Positions 12,476-27,304 of a stretch of 64,000 nt of DNA are shown piece after piece. The DNA is from Calliopsis andreniformis (taxonomy: Eukaryota; Arthropoda; Insecta; Hymenoptera; Andrenidae). A program made the translations under genes and the position numbers. The stretch covers positions 4,278,001 to 4,342,000 of the forward strand of contig NW_027480438.1 of NCBI RefSeq assembly GCF_051401765.1, written 5' to 3'. The notes under the pieces are model-generated. The model had not been told where the DNA came from. It worked only from the letters and a program-made list of their open reading frames with translations, and did not search any database. Position 1 is the stretch's first letter; every line of letters begins with the position of its first letter.

Positions 12476-15400
12476 CTGAATCCTCAATCCTGAATCCTCA
12501 ATCTTCAGACCTCAGTCCTCAACAATCAGTTGTCAATTCTCAATCCTCAATAGAATATCATCAATTCACAGTTTTCAATACACAATACTCAATCTGCAAT
12601 CTTTAAATCTCTATCCACAAACACCAATTCTTATCACTCAACCCTCAACTCTCAGTCCCCAAACCTCAATCTTCAATCCTCAACCCTCAATCCTCAATCC
12701 TCAATCATCAATCCTCAATCTTCAATACTCAATCCTCAATCCTCAATCCTCAACCCTCAATCCTCAATCCTCTATCTTAAATCCTCAAACCTCAATCCTC
12801 AATCCACAATCCTCAATTCTCAATCTTCAATCCTCAATACTCAATCTTAAATCCTCAATCCTCAATCCTCAATCCTCAATCCTCAATCCTCAATCCTCAA
12901 TCCTCATCCTTCAATCCTCAATACCCAATCCTCAATCTTCAATCCTCAATCCTCAATCCTCAATTCTCAATCCTCAACCCTCAGCCCTCAGTCCTTAAAC
13001 CTCAATCCTCAACCCTCAGCCCTCATCCTCAATCCTCAATCCTCAATCCTCAATCCTTAATCTTCACTCCTCAATCCACAATCCTCAATCCTCAATCCTC
13101 AAACCTCAGTCCTCAAACCACAATCCTGAATCCTCAATCCTGAATCCTCAATCTTCAGCCCTCAGTCCTCAACAATCACTTGTCAATCCTCAATCCTCAC
13201 TAGAATATCCTCAGTTCAGAGCTTTCCATACGCAATACTCAATCTGCGATCTCCAAATCTCTATCCACAAACATCAATTCTCATCACTCAACCCTCAACA
13301 CTCAGTCCCCAATCCTCAATCTGCAATCCTCAATCCTCAACACTCAATCCTCAATCCTCAACCTTCAATCCTCAATACTCAATCTTCAATCCTCAATCCT
13401 CAACACTCAATCCTCAGTCCTCAAACCTCAATTCTGAATCCTCGATCCTGAATCCTCAATCTCCAGCCCTCAGTCCTGAACAATCAGGTGACAATCCTCA
13501 ATCCTTAATAGAATATCCTCAATTCACAGTTTTCAATACTCAATACTCAATCTGCAATCTTCAAATCTCTATCCACAAACATCAATTCTCATCACTCAAC
13601 ACTCAACACTCAGTCCTCAATGTTCAATCCTCAATCCTCAATCCTTAATTCTCAATCTTCAATCCTCAATACTCAATCTTAAATCCTCAATCCTCAATCC
13701 TCAATACCTAACCCTCAATCTTCAATCCTCAATCCTCAATCCTCAATTCTCAATCCTCAATCCTCAACCCTCAATCCTCAATCCTCAATCCTCAATCCTC
13801 AATCCTCAATCCTCAACCCTCAATCGTCAGTCTTCAAAACTCAATATTCAATCTTCAATCCTCAATCCTCAATCCCTAATCCTCAATCCTCATCCTTCAT
13901 TCCTCAATACCCAATCCTCAATCTTCAATCCTCAATCCTCAATCCTCAATTCTCAATCCTCAATCCTCAGTCCTCAGTCCTTAAACCTCAATCCTCAGCC
14001 CTCAGCCCTCATCCTCAATCCTCAATCCTCAATCCTCAATCCTCAACCTTCAATCCTCAATCCTCAATCCTCAATCATCAATCCTCAATCTTCAATACTC
14101 AATCCTCAATCCTCAATCCTCAATCCTCAATCCTTAATCTTCAATCCTCAATACTCAATCTATAATCCTCAATCCTCAACCCTCAATCTTCAATCCTCAA
14201 TCCCCAATACTCAATCTTCAATCCTCAATCCTCAATCCTCAATCATCAATCCTCAATCTTCAATACTCAATCCTCAATCCTCAATCCTCAATCCTCAGTC
14301 CTCAAACCTCAATTCTGAATCCTCAATCCTGAATCCTCAATCTTCAGCCCTCAGTCCTCAACAATCAGGTGACAATCCTCAATCCTCAATAGAATATCCT
14401 CTATTCACAGTTTTCAATACTCAATACTCAATCTGCAATCTTCAAATCACTATCCAGAAACATCAATTCTCATCACTCAACCCTCAACACTCAGTCCTCA
14501 ATGTTCAATCCTCAATCCTCAATCCTCAATCTTCAATCCTCAATACTCAATCTATAATCCTGAATCCTCAACCCTCAATCTTCAATCCTCAATCCCCAAT
14601 ACTCAATCTTCAATCCTCAATCCTCAATCCTCAATCATCAATCCTCAATCTTCAATACTCAATCCTCAATCCTCAATCCTCAATCCTCAATCCTTAATCC
14701 TCAATCATCAATCCTCAATCTTCAATCCTCAACACTCAATCTTTAATCCTCAATCTTCAGTCCTCAATCCTCAATCCTCAACCCTCAATCCTCAATCCTC
14801 ACACCTCAAACATCAATACTCAACCCTCAGTCCTCGTCCTCAATCCACAACGCTCAATCCTCAATCCCCAATCTTCAATCATCAACATTCAATCTTCAGT
14901 CCTCAATCCTCAATCCTCAATCCTCAATCCTCATTTCTCAATGTTCAATCAGCAATACCCAATCCTCAATCTTCAATCCTCAATCCTCAATCCTCAATCC
15001 TCACTCCTCAATCCTCAATCCTCAGTCCTCAAACCTCAATCCTGAATCCTCAATCCTGAATCCTCAATCTTCAGACCTCAGTCCTCAACAATCAGTTGTC
15101 AATCCTCAATCCTCCATAGAATATCATCAATTCACAGTTTTCAATACTCAATACTGAATCTGTAATCTTTAAATCTCTATCCACAAACATCAATTCTCAT
15201 CACTCAATCCTCAACACTCGGTCCCCAATCCTCAATCATCAATCCTCAATACTCAATCCTCAATCCTCAATCCTCAATCTTCAATCCTCAATACTCAATC
15301 GTCAGTCCTCAAACCTCAATCCTCAATCCTCAATCCTCAACCCTCAATCGTGAGTCTTCAAACCTCAATACTCAATATTCAATCCTCAATCCTCAATCCT

Positions 15401-16339
15401 CAATCCTCAATCCTCAATCCTCATCCTTCAATCCTCAATACGCAATCCTCAATCTTTAATCCTCAATCCTCAATCCTCAATTCTCAATCCTCAATCCTCA
15501 GTCCTCAGTCCTTAAACCTCAATCCTCAACCCTCAGCCCTCATCATCAATCCTCAATCCTCAATCCTCAATCCTCAATCCTCAATCTTCAACCCTCAACA
15601 CTCAGTCCTCAATGTTCAAACCTCAATCCTCAATTCTCAATCTTCAATCCTCAATACTCAATCTTCAATCCTCAATCCTCAATACTCAATCCTCAATACT
15701 CAATCCTCAAACCGCAATCATCAATCCTCAATCTTCAATACTCAATCCTCAATCCTCAATCCTCAATACTCAATCCTCAATCCTCAATCATCAATCCTCA
15801 ATCTTTAATCCTCAATACTCAATCTTTAATCCTCAGTCCTCAATCCTCAATCTTCAATCTTTAATCCTCAACCCGCAATCCTCAATCCTCAATCCTCAAT
15901 CCTCAGTCCTCAATCCGCAATCTTCAATCCTCAATACTCAATCTTCAATCCTCAATCCTCAATCCTCAACCCTCAGTCCTCATTCTTCAATTCTCAATAA
16001 CCAATCCTCAATCTTCAATCCTCATTCCTCAATCCTCAATTCTCAATCCTCAATCCTCAATCCACAGACCTCAAACATCAATACTCAACCCTCAGTCCTC
16101 GTCCTCAATCCGCAACTCTCAAGCCTCAATCCTCAATCTTCAATCATCAATATTCAATCTTCAATACTCAATTATCAATCCTCAATCATCAATCCTCAAT
16201 CCCCAATGTTCAATTCTCGATACCCAAACCTCAATCTTCAATCCTCAATCCTCAATCCTCAATGCTCAATCCTCAATCTTCAATCATGAATATTCAATCT
16301 TCAATACTCAATCCTCAATCCTCAATCCTCAATCCTCAA
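12476..16339 (+). repeat. Higher-order repeat copy 3, right end replaced by domain E
   Basis: Core anchors: alpha1 12551, beta 13201, gamma 13509, delta 14390, epsilon 15117. The conserved module follows at 15612-16289. At about 16340 the reference sequence CCCCAATGTTCAATCCGC changes to CTCAATGTTCAATCCTCG and the alpha2 part is replaced by domain E1. Confidence 0.82.
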
Positions 16340-19300
16340 TCCTCAATGTTCAATCCTCGATACCCAATCCTCAATCCTCAATCCTCAATACTCAGTCCTC
16401 AAACCACAATCCTGAATTCTCAATCCTGAATCCTCAATCTTCAGCCCTCAGTCCTGAACAATCAGGAGACAATCCTCAATCCTCAATAGAATATCCTCAA
16501 TTCACAGTTTTCAATACTCAATACTCAATCTGCAATCTTCAAGTAGCTATCCACAAACATCAATTCTCATCTCTCAACACTCAACACTCAGTCCTCAATG
16601 TTCAACCCTCAACCCTCAATTCTCAATCTTCAATCCTCAATACTCAATCCTCAATCCTCATCCTTCAATCCTCAATACCCAATCCTCAATCTTCAATCCT
16701 CAATCCTCAATCCTCAATCCTCAGTCCTCAGTCCTTAAACCTCAATCCTCAATCCTCAATTCTCAATCCTCAATCCTCAACCCTCAATCCTCAATCCTCA
16801 ATCCTCAATCCTCAATCCTCAATTCTCAATCCTCAATCCTCAACCCCCAATCCTCAATCCTCAATCCTCAATCCTCAACCCTCAATCGTCAGTCTTCAAA
16901 CCTCAATATTCAATCTTCAATCGTCAATCCTCAATCCTCATTCCTCAATCCTCAATCCTCAGACCTCAAACATCAATACCCAACCCTCAGTCCTCGTCCT
17001 CAATCCGCAACACTCAATCCTCAATCCTCAATCTTCAATCATCAATATTCAATCTTCAATACTCAATCCTCAATCCTCAATCCTCAATCCTCAATCCTCA
17101 ATCCTCAATGTTCAATCCTCGATACCCAATCCTCAATCTTCAATCCTCAATCCTCAATCCTCAATCCTCAATCCTCAATCCTCAATCCTCAGTCCTCAAA
17201 CCACAATCCTGAATCCTCAATCCTGAATCCTCAATCTTCAGCCCTCAGTCCTCAACAATCAGATGTCAATCCTCAATCCTCACTAGAATATCCTCAGTTC
17301 AGAGCTTTCCATACGCAGTACTCAATCTGCAATCTTCAAATCCCTATCCACAAACATCAATTCTCATCACTCAACCCTCAACACTCAGTCCCCAATCCTC
17401 AATCTTCAATCCTCAATACTCAATCTTCAATCCTAAATCCTCAACCCTCAATCCTCAGTCCTCAAACCTCAATTCTGAATCCTCGATCCTGAATCCTCAA
17501 TCTCCAGCCCTCAGTCCTGAACAATCAGGAGACAATTCTCAATCCTCAATAGAATATCCTCAATTCACAGTTTTCAATACTCAATACTCAATCTGCAATC
17601 TTCAAATCTCTATCCACAAACATCAATTCTCGTCACTCAACACTCAGCACTCAGTCCTCAATGTTCAATCCTGAATCCTCAATCCTCAATCTTCAATCCT
17701 CAATACTTAATCTTAAATCCTCAATCCTCAACCTTCAATACCCAATCCTCAATCTTCAATCCTCAATCCTCAATCCTCAATCCTCAATCCTCAATCCTCA
17801 ACCCTCAATCCTCAATCCTCAATCCTCAATCCTCAACCCTCAATCGTCAGTCTTCAAACCTCAATATTCAATCTTCAATCGTCAATCCTCAATCCTCAAT
17901 CCTCAATCCTCAATCCTCAGACCTCAAACATCAATACCCAACCCTCAGTCCTCGTCCTCAATCCGCAACACTCAATCCTCAATCCTCAATCTTCAATCAT
18001 CAATATTCAATCTTCAATACTCAATCCTCAATCCTCAATCCTCAATCCTCAATCCTCAATCCTCAATCCTCAATGTTCAATCCTCGATACCCAATCCTCA
18101 ATCTTCAATCCTCAATCCTCAATCCTCAATCCTCAATCCTCAATCCTCAATCCTCAGTCCTCAAACCACAATCCTGAATCCTCAATCCTGAATCCTCAAT
18201 CTTCAGCCTTCAGTCCTCAACAATCAGATGTCAATCCTCAATCCTCACTAGAATATCCTCAGTTCAGAGCTTTCCATACGCAATACTCAGTCTGCAATCT
18301 GCAAATCTCTATCCACAAACATCAATTCTCATCACTCAACCCTCAACACTCAGTCCCCAATCCTCAATCTTCAATACTCAATCCTCAACCCTCAATCCTC
18401 AATCCTCAATCTTCAATCCTCAATACTCAATCTTCAATCCTCAATCATCAATCCTCAATCCTCAGTCCTCAAACCTCAATTCTGAATCCTCGATCCTGAA
18501 TCCTCAATCTCCAGCCCTCAGTCCTGAACAATCAGGTGACAATCCTCAATCCTCAATAGAATATCCTCAATTCACAGTTTTCAATACTCAATACTCAATC
18601 TGCAATCTTCAAATCTCTATCCACAGACATCAATTCTCATCACACAACACTCAACACTCAGTCCTCAATGTTCAATCCTCAATCCTCAATTCTCAATCTT
18701 CAATCCTCAATACTCAATCTTAAATCCTCAATCCTCAACCCTGAATACCCAATCCTCAATCTTCAATCCTCAATCCTCAATCCTCAATTCTCAATCCTCA
18801 ATCCTCAACCCTCAATCCTCAATCCTCAATCCTCAATTGTCAACCCTCAATCGTCAGTCTTCAAACCTCAATATTCAATCTTCAATCCTCAATCCTCAAT
18901 CCTCAATCCTCAATCCTCATCCTTCATTCCTGAATACCCAATCCTCAATCTTCAATCCTCAATCCTCAGTCCTCAAATCTCAATCCTCAATCCTCAGTCC
19001 TCAGTCCTTAAACCTCAATCCTCAGCCCTCAGCCCTCATTCTCAATCCTCAATCCTCAATCCTCAATCCTCAATCTTCAATCCTCAATACTCAATCTTCA
19101 ATCCTCAATCCTCAATCCTCAGTCCTCAAACCTCAATTCTGAATCCTCAATCCTGAATCCTCAATCTTCAGCCCTCAGTCCTCAACAATCAGGTGACAAT
19201 CCTCAATCCTTAATAGAATATCCTCAATTCACAGTTTTCAATACTCAATACTCAATCTGCAATCTTCAAATCACTATCCACAAACATCAATTCTCATCAC

Positions 19301-20010
19301 TCAACCCTCAACACTCAGTCCTCAATGTTCAATCCTCAGTCCTCAATTCTCAATCTTCAATCCTCAATACTCAATCTATAATCCTCAATCCTCAATCCTC
19401 AATCTTCAATCCTCAATCCCCAATACTCAATCCTCAATCCTCAATCCTCAATCCTCAATCATCAATCCTCAGTCTTCAAACCTCAATACTCAATCTCCAA
19501 TCCTCAATCCTCAATCCTCAATCCTCAATTCTCAATCCTCATCCTTCAATCCTCAATTCCCAATCCTCAATCTTCAATCCTCAATCATCAATCCTCAATT
19601 CTCAATCCTCAATCCTCAGTCCTCAGTCCTTAAACCTCAATCCTCAACCCTTAGTCCTCATCCTCAATCCTCAATCCTCAATCCTCAATCCTCAATCCTC
19701 AATCTTCAACCCTCAACACTCAGTCCTCAATGTTCAAACCTCAATCCTCAATTCTCAATCTTCAATTCTCAATACTCAATCTTCAATCCTCATTCCTCAA
19801 TCCTCAATCCTCAATCCTCAATCCTCAATCCTCAATCATCAATCCTCAATCTTTAATACTCAATCCTCTATCCTCAATCCTCAATACTCAATCCTCAATC
19901 CTCAATCATCAATCCTCAATCTTCAATCCTCAATACTCAATCTTTAATCCTCAGTCCTCAATCCTCAATCTTCAGTCTTCAATCCTCAACCCGCAATCCT
20001 CAATCCCCAA
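16340..20010 (+). repeat. Divergent domain E1 (alternating beta' and gamma' cores)
   Basis: Cores here do not follow the alpha-to-epsilon order. Anchors: 16487 (gamma', AATCAGGAGAC), 17284 (beta', AATCAGATGTC), 17550 (gamma', AGGAGAC), 18249 (beta'), 18557 (gamma type, AGGTGAC) and 19214 (AGGTGAC without the CTGA). It occurs again as E2 (31169-36389) and E3 (56339-62374). E1 is cut short near 20010, where it runs into an alpha core, while the other two copies continue. Confidence 0.82.
16452..16467. repeat. Perfect 6-bp inverted repeat in a gamma' core
   Basis: TCCTGA-ACAA-TCAGGA, a 6-bp stem with a 4-nt loop. It recurs at 17515-17530, 31281-31296, 56450-56465 and 57513-57528. Ordinary gamma cores carry the 5-bp version CCTGA-ACAA-TCAGG, for example at 4213-4226. 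It is notable because the almost G-free + strand otherwise has little ability to fold on itself. Confidence 0.7.
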
Positions 20011-22802
20011 TCCTCAATCCTCAATCCTCAGTTCTCAAACCTCAATCCTGAATCCTCAATCCTGAATCCTCAATCTTCAGACCTCAGTCCTCAACAATCA
20101 GTTGTCAATTCTCAATCCTCAATAGAATATCATCAATTCACAGTTTTCAATACACAATACTCAATCTGCAATCTTTAAATCTCTATCCACAAACACCAAT
20201 TCTTATCACTCAACCCTCAACTCTCAGTCCCCAAACCTCAATCTTCAATCCTCAACCCTCAATCCTCAATCCTCAATCATCAATCCTCAATCTTCAATAC
20301 TCAATCCTCAATCCTCAATCCTCAACCCTCAATCCTCAATCCTCTATCTTAAATCCTCAAACCTCAATCCTCAATCCACAATCCTCAATTCTCAATCTTC
20401 AATCCTCAATGCTCAATCTTAAATCCTCAATCCTCAATCCTCAATCCTCAATCCTCAATCCTCAATCCTCAATCCTCATCCTTCAATCCTCAATACCCAA
20501 TCCTCAATCTTCAATCCTCAATCCTCAATCCTCAATTCTCAATCCTCAACCCTCAGCCCTCAGTCCTTAAACCTCAATCCTCAACCCTCAGCCCTCATCC
20601 TCAATCCTCAATCCTCAATCCTCAATCCTTAATCTTCACACCTCAATCCACAATCCTCAATCCTCAATCCTCAAACCTCAGTCCTCAAACCACAATCCTG
20701 AATCCTCAATCCTGAATCCTAAATCTTCAGCCCTCAGTCCTCAACAATCACTTGTCAATCCTCAATCCTCACTAGAATATCCTCAGTTCAGAGCTTTCCA
20801 TACGCAATACTCAATCTGCGATCTCCAAATCTCTATCCACAAACATCAATTCTCATCACTCAACCCTCAACACGCAGTCCCCAATCCTCAATCTGCAATC
20901 CTCAATCCTCAACACTCAATCCTCAATCCTCAACCTTCAATCCTCAATACTCAATCTTCAATCCTCAATCCTCAACACTCAATCCTCAGTCCTCAAACCT
21001 CAATTCTGAATCCTCGATCCTGAATCCTCAATCTCCAGCCCTCAGTCCTGAACAATCAGGTGACAATCCTCAATCCTTAATAGAATATCCTCAATTCACA
21101 GCTTTCAATACTCAATACTCAATCTGCAATCTTCAAATCTCTATCTACAAACATCAATTCTCATCACTCAACACTCAACACTCAGTCCTCAATGTTCAAT
21201 CCTCAATCCTCAATCCTTAATTCTCAATCTTCAATCCTCAATACTCAATCTTAAATCCTCAATCCTCAATCCTCAATACCTAACCCTCAATCTTCAATCC
21301 TCAATCCTCAATCCTCAATTCTCAATCCTCAATCCTCAACCCTCAATCCTCAATCCTCAATCCTCAATCCTCAATCCTCAATCCTCAACCCTCAATCGTC
21401 AGTCTTCAAAACTCAATATTCAATCTTCAATCCTCAATCCTCAATCCTCAATCCTCAATCCTCATCCTTCATTCCTCAATACCCAATCCTCAATCTTCAA
21501 TCCTCAATCCTCAATCCTCAATTCTCAATCCTCAATCCTCAGTCCTCAGTCCTTAAACCTCAATCCTCAGCCCTCAGCCCTCATCCTCAATCCTCAATCC
21601 TCAATCCTCAATCCTCAACCTTCAATCCTCAATCCTCAATCCTCAATCATCAATCCTCAATCTTCAATACTCAATCCTCAATCCTCAATCCTCAATCCTC
21701 AATCCTTAATCTTCAATCCTCAATACTCAATCTATAATCCTCAATCCTCTACCCTCAATCTTCAATCCTCAATCCCCAATACTCAATCTTCAATCCTCAA
21801 TCCTCTATCCTCAATCATCAATCCTCAATCTTCAATACTCAATCCTCAATCCTCAATCCTCAATCCTCAGTCCTCAAACCTCAATTCTGAATCCTCAATC
21901 CTGAATCCTCAATCTTCAGCCCTCAGTCCTCAACAATCAGGTGACAATCCTCAATCCTCAATAGAATATCCTCTATTCACAGTTTTCAATACTCAATACT
22001 CAATCTGCAATCTTCAAATCACTATCCAGAAACATCAATTCTCATCACTCAACCCTCAACACTCAGTCCTCAATGTTCAATCCTCAATCCTCAATCCTCA
22101 ATCTTCAATCCTCAATACTCAATCTATAATCCTCAATCCTCAACCCTCAATCTTCAATCCTCAATCTTCAATACTCAATCCTCAATCCTCAATCCTCAAT
22201 ACTCAATCCTCAATCCTCAATCATCAATCCTCAATCTTTAATCCTCAATACTCAATCTTTAATCCTCAGTCCTCAATCCTCAATCTTCAATCTTTAATCC
22301 TCAACCCGCAATCCTCAATCCTCAATCCTCAATCCTCAGTCCTCAATCCGCAATCTTCAATCCTCAATACTCAATCTTCAATCCTCAATCCTCAATCCTC
22401 AACCCTCAGTCCTCATTCTTCAATTCTCAATAACCAATCCTCAATCCTGAATCCTCAATCCTCAATCCTCAATACTCAATCCTCAATCCTCAATCCTCAA
22501 TCTTCAATCCTCAATACTCAATCTTCAGTCCGCAATTCTCAATACTAAATACTCAATAATCAGACCTCAACCATCAATACTGAACCCTCAGTCCTTGTCC
22601 TCAATCCACAACCCTCAATCCTCAATCCTTAATCTTCAATCATCAATATTCAATATTCAGTCCTCAATCCTCAATCCTCAATCCTCAATCCTCAATCCTC
22701 AATGTTCAATCCGCAATACCCAACCATGAATCTTCAATCCTCAATCCTCAATCCTCAATCCCCAATCCTCAATCCTCAATCCTCAGTCCTCAAACCTCAA
22801 TC
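20011..22802 (+). repeat. Higher-order repeat copy 4, condensed by internal deletions (about 2.76 kb)
   Basis: Core anchors: alpha 20123, beta 20773, gamma 21081, delta 21962, then alpha1 of the next unit at 22878. Compared with copy 1, two pieces are missing. Near 22170 the sequence after delta jumps into the middle of the conserved module. Near 22446 AATAACCAATCCTCAATCC jumps to the middle of the alpha2-alpha1 interval. Epsilon and alpha2 are therefore absent. Confidence 0.8.
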
Positions 22803-25800
22803 CTGAATCCTCAATCCTGAATCCTCAATCTTCAGACCTCAGTCCTCAACAATCAGTTGTCAATTCTCAATCCTCAATAGAATATCATCAATTCACAGTT
22901 TTCAATACACAATACTCAATCTGCAATCTTTAAATCTCTATCCACAAACACCAATTCTTATCACTCAACCCTCAACTCTCAGTCCCCAAACCTCAATCTT
23001 CAATCCTCAACCCTCAATCCTCAATCCTCAATCATCAATCCTCAATCTTCAATACTCAATCCTCAATCCTCAATCCTCAACCCTCAATCCTCAATCCTCT
23101 ATCTTAAATCCTCAAACCTCAATCCTCAATCCACAATCCTCAATTCTCAATCTTCAATCCTCAATACTCAATCTTAAATCCTCAATCCTCAATCCTCAAT
23201 CCTCAATCCTCAATCCTCAATCCTCAATCCTCATCCTTCAATCCTCAATACCCAATCCTCAATCTTCAATCCTCAATCCTCAATCCTCAATTCTCAATCC
23301 TCAACCCTCAGCCCTCAGTCCTTAAACCTCAATCCTCAACCCTCAGCCCTCATCCTCAATCCTCAATCCTCAATCCTCAATCCTTAATCTTCACTCCTCA
23401 ATCCTCAATCCTCAATCCTCAATCCTCAAACCTCAGTCCTCAAACCACAATCCTGAATCCTCAATCCTGAATCCTCAATCTTCAGCCCTCAGTCCTCAAC
23501 AATCACTTGTCAATCCTCAATCCTCACTAGAATATCCTCAGTTCAGAGCTTTCCATACGCAATACTCAATCTGCGATCTCCAAATCTCTATCCACAAACA
23601 TCAATTCTCATCACTCAACCCTCAACACTCAGTCCCCAATCCTCAATCTGCAATCCTCAATCCTCAACACTCAATCCTCAATCCTCAACCTTCAATCCTC
23701 AATACTCAATCTTCAATCCTCAATCCTCAACACTCAATCCTCAGTCCTCAAACCTCAATTCTGAATCCTCGATCATGAATCCTCAATCTCCAGCCCTCAG
23801 TCCTGAACAATCAGGTGACAATCCTCAATCCTTAATAGAATATCCTCAATTCACAGTTTTCAATACTCAATACTCAATCTGCAATCTTCAAATCTCTATC
23901 CACAAACATCAATTCTCATCACTCAACACTCAACACTCAGTCCTCAATGTTCAATCCTCAATCCTCAATCCTCAACCTTCAATCCTCAATCCTCAATCCT
24001 CAGTCCTCAAACCTCAATTCTGAATCCTCAATCCTGAATCCTCAATCTTCAGCCCTCAGTCCTCAACAATCAGGTGACAATCCTCAATCATCAATAGAAT
24101 ATCCTCTATTCACAGTTTTCAATACTCAATACTCAATCTGCAATCTTCAAATCACTATCCAGAAACATCAATTCTCATCACTCAACCCTCAACACTCAGT
24201 CCTCAATGTTCAATCCTCAATCCTCAATCCTCAATCTTCAATCCTCAATACTCAATCTATAATCCTCAATCCTCAACCCTCAATCTTCAATCCTCAATCC
24301 CCAATACTCAATCTTCAATCCTCAATCCTCAATCCTCAATCATCAATCCTCAATCTTCAATACTCAATCCTCAATCCTCAATCCTCAATCCTCAATCCTC
24401 AATCCTCAATCATCAATCCTCAATCTTCAATCCTCAACACTCAATCTTTAATCCTCAATCTTCAGTCCTCAATCCTCAATCCTCAACCCTCAATCCTCAA
24501 TCCTCACACCTCAAACATCAATACTCAACCCTCAGTCCTCGTCCTCAATCCACAACGCTCAATCCTCAATCCCCAATCTTCAATCATCAACATTCAATCT
24601 TCAGTCCTCAATCCTCAATCCTCAATCCTCAATCCTCAATCCTCATTTCTCAATGTTCAATCAGCAATACCCAATCCTCAATCTTCAATCCTCAATCCTC
24701 AATCCTCAATCCTCACTCCTCAATCCTCAATCCTCAGTCCTCAAACCTCAATCCTGAATCCTCAATCCTGAATCCTCAATCTTCAGACCTCAGTCCTCAA
24801 CAATCAGTTGTCAATTCTCAATCCTCCATAGAATATCATCAATTCACAGTTTTCAGTACTCAATACTGAATCTGTAATCTTTAAATCTCTATCCACAAAC
24901 ATCAATTCTCATCACTCAATCCTCAACACTCGGTCCCCAATCCTCAATCATCAATCCTCAATACTCAATCCTCAATCCTCAATCCTCAATCTTCAATCCT
25001 CAATACTCAATCATCAATCCTCAAACCTCAATCCTCAATCCTCAATCCTCAACCCTCAATCGTGAGTCTTCAAACCTCAATACTCAATCTTCAATCCTCA
25101 ATCCTCAATCCTCAATCCTCAATCCTCAATCCTCATCCTTCAATCCTCAATACGCAATCCTCAATCTTTAATCCTCAATCCTCAATCCTCAATTCTCAAT
25201 CCTCAATCCTCAGTCCTCAGTCCTTAAACCTCAATCCTCAACCCTCAGCCCTCATCATCAATCCTCAATCCTCAATCCTCAATCCTCAATCCTCAATCCT
25301 CAATCTTCAACCCTCAACACTCAGTCCTCAATGTTCAAACCTCAATCCTCAATTCTCAATCTTCAATCCTCAATACTCAATCTTCAATCCTCAATCCTCA
25401 ATACTCAATCCTCAATACTCAATCCTCAAACCGCAATCATCAATCCTCAATCTTCAATACTCAATCCTCAATCCTCAATCCTCAATACTCAATCCTCAAT
25501 CCTCAATCATCAATCCTCAATCTTTAATCCTCAATACTCAATCTTTAATCCTCAGTCCTCAATCCTCAATCTTCAATCTTTAATCCTCAACCCGCAATCC
25601 TCAATCCTCAATCCTCAATCCTCAGTCCTCAATCCGCAATCTTCAATCCTCAATACTCAATCTTCAATCCTCAATCCTCAATCCTCAACCCTCAGTCCTC
25701 ATTCTTCAATTCTCAATAACCAATCCTCAATCTTCAATCCTCATTCCTCAATCCTCAATTCTCAATCCTCAATCCTCAATCCACAGACCTCAAACATCAA

Positions 25801-27304
25801 TACTCAACCCTCAGACCTCGTCCTCAATCCGCAACTCTCAAGCCTCAATCCTCAATCTTCAATCATCAATATTCAATCTTCAATACTCAATTATCAATCC
25901 TCAATCATCAATCCTCAATCCCCAATGTTCAATTCTCGATACCCAAACCTCAATCTTCAATCCTCAATCCTCAATCCTCAATGCTCAATCCTCAATCTTC
26001 AATCATGAATATTCAATCTTCAATACTCAATCCTCAATCCTCAATCCTCAATCCTCAATCCCCAATGTTCAATCCGCAATACCCAATCCTGAATCTTCAA
26101 TCCTCAATCCTCAATCCTCAATCCCCAATCCTCAATCCTCAATCCTCAGTCCTCAAACCTCAATCCTGAATCCTCAATCCTGAATCCTCAATCTTCAGAC
26201 CTCAGTCCTCAACAATCAGTTGTCAATTCTCAATCCTCAATAGAATATCATCAATTCACAGTTTTCAATACACAATACTCAATCTGCAATCTTTAAATCT
26301 CTATCCACAAACACCAATTCTTATCACTCAACCCTCAACTCTCAGTCCCCAAACCTCAATCTTCAATCCTCAACCCTCAATCCTCAATCCTCAATCATCA
26401 CTCCTCAATCTTCAATACTCAATCCTCAATCCTCAATCCTCAACTCTCAATCCTCAATCCTCTATCTTAAATCCTCAAACCTCAATCCTCAATCCACAAT
26501 CCTCAATTCTCAATCTTCAATCCTCAATACTCAATCTTAAATCCTCAATCCTCAATCCTCAATCCTCAATCCTCAATCCTCAATCCTCAATCCTCATCCT
26601 TCAATCCTCAATACCCAATCCTCAATCTTCAATCCTCAATCCTCAATCCTCAATTCTCAATCCTCAACCCTCAGCCCTCAGTCCTTAAACCTCAATCCTC
26701 AACCCTCAGCCCTCATCCTCAATCCTCAATCCTCAATCCTCAATCCTTAATCTTCACTCCTCAATCCTCAATCCTCAATCCTCAATCCTCAAACCTCAGT
26801 CCTCAATACTAAATATTCAATCCTCAATACTCAGTCTTCAATCCTCAATCCTCAATCCTCAATCCTCACTCCTCATTCTTCAATCCTCAATACCCAATCC
26901 TCAATCTTCAATCCTCAAACCTCAATCCTCAATTCTCAATCCTCAATCCTGAATCCTCAATCCTCAATCCTCAATACTCAATCCTCAATCCTCAATCCTC
27001 AATCTTCAATCCTCAATACTCAATCTTCAGTCCGCAATTCTCAATACTAAATACTCAATAATCAGACCTCAACCATCAATACTGAACCCTCAGTCCTTGT
27101 CCTCAATCCACAACCCTCAATCCTCAATCCTCAATCTTCAATCATCAATATTCAATATTCAGTCCTCAATCCTCAATCCTCAATCCTCAATCCTCAATCC
27201 TCAATGTTCAATCCGCAATACCCAATCATGAATCTTCAATCCTCAATCCTCAATCCTCAATCCCCAATCCTCAATCCTCAATCCTCAGTTCTCAAACCTC
27301 AATC
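22803..27304 (+). repeat. Higher-order repeat copy 5 with short gamma-delta interval (about 4.5 kb)
   Basis: Core anchors: alpha1 22878, beta 23528, gamma 23836, delta 24095, epsilon 24829, alpha2 26241, then alpha1 at 27380. The gamma-delta spacing is only 259 bp against 657 in copy 1. The lost 398 bp is 57 heptamers minus 1, consistent with loss of one hexamer shift. The conserved module is at 25331-26008. Confidence 0.83.

Larger units (their letters stand above)
10213..20010 (+). repeat. Segmental duplication A, copy 1 (about 9.8 kb)
   Basis: All landmarks from 10233 to 17284 recur 14829 bp downstream (for example 11412/26241, 13509/28338, 16487/31316, 17284/32113). After 17.6 kb the offset is 14563 bp (18249/32812, 19214/33777). 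The difference of 266 bp is one internal deletion in copy 2. Only scattered substitutions separate the copies in the lines compared, for example 11836 and 32890. Spans HOR copy 2 (part), copy 3 and domain E1. Confidence 0.88.
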
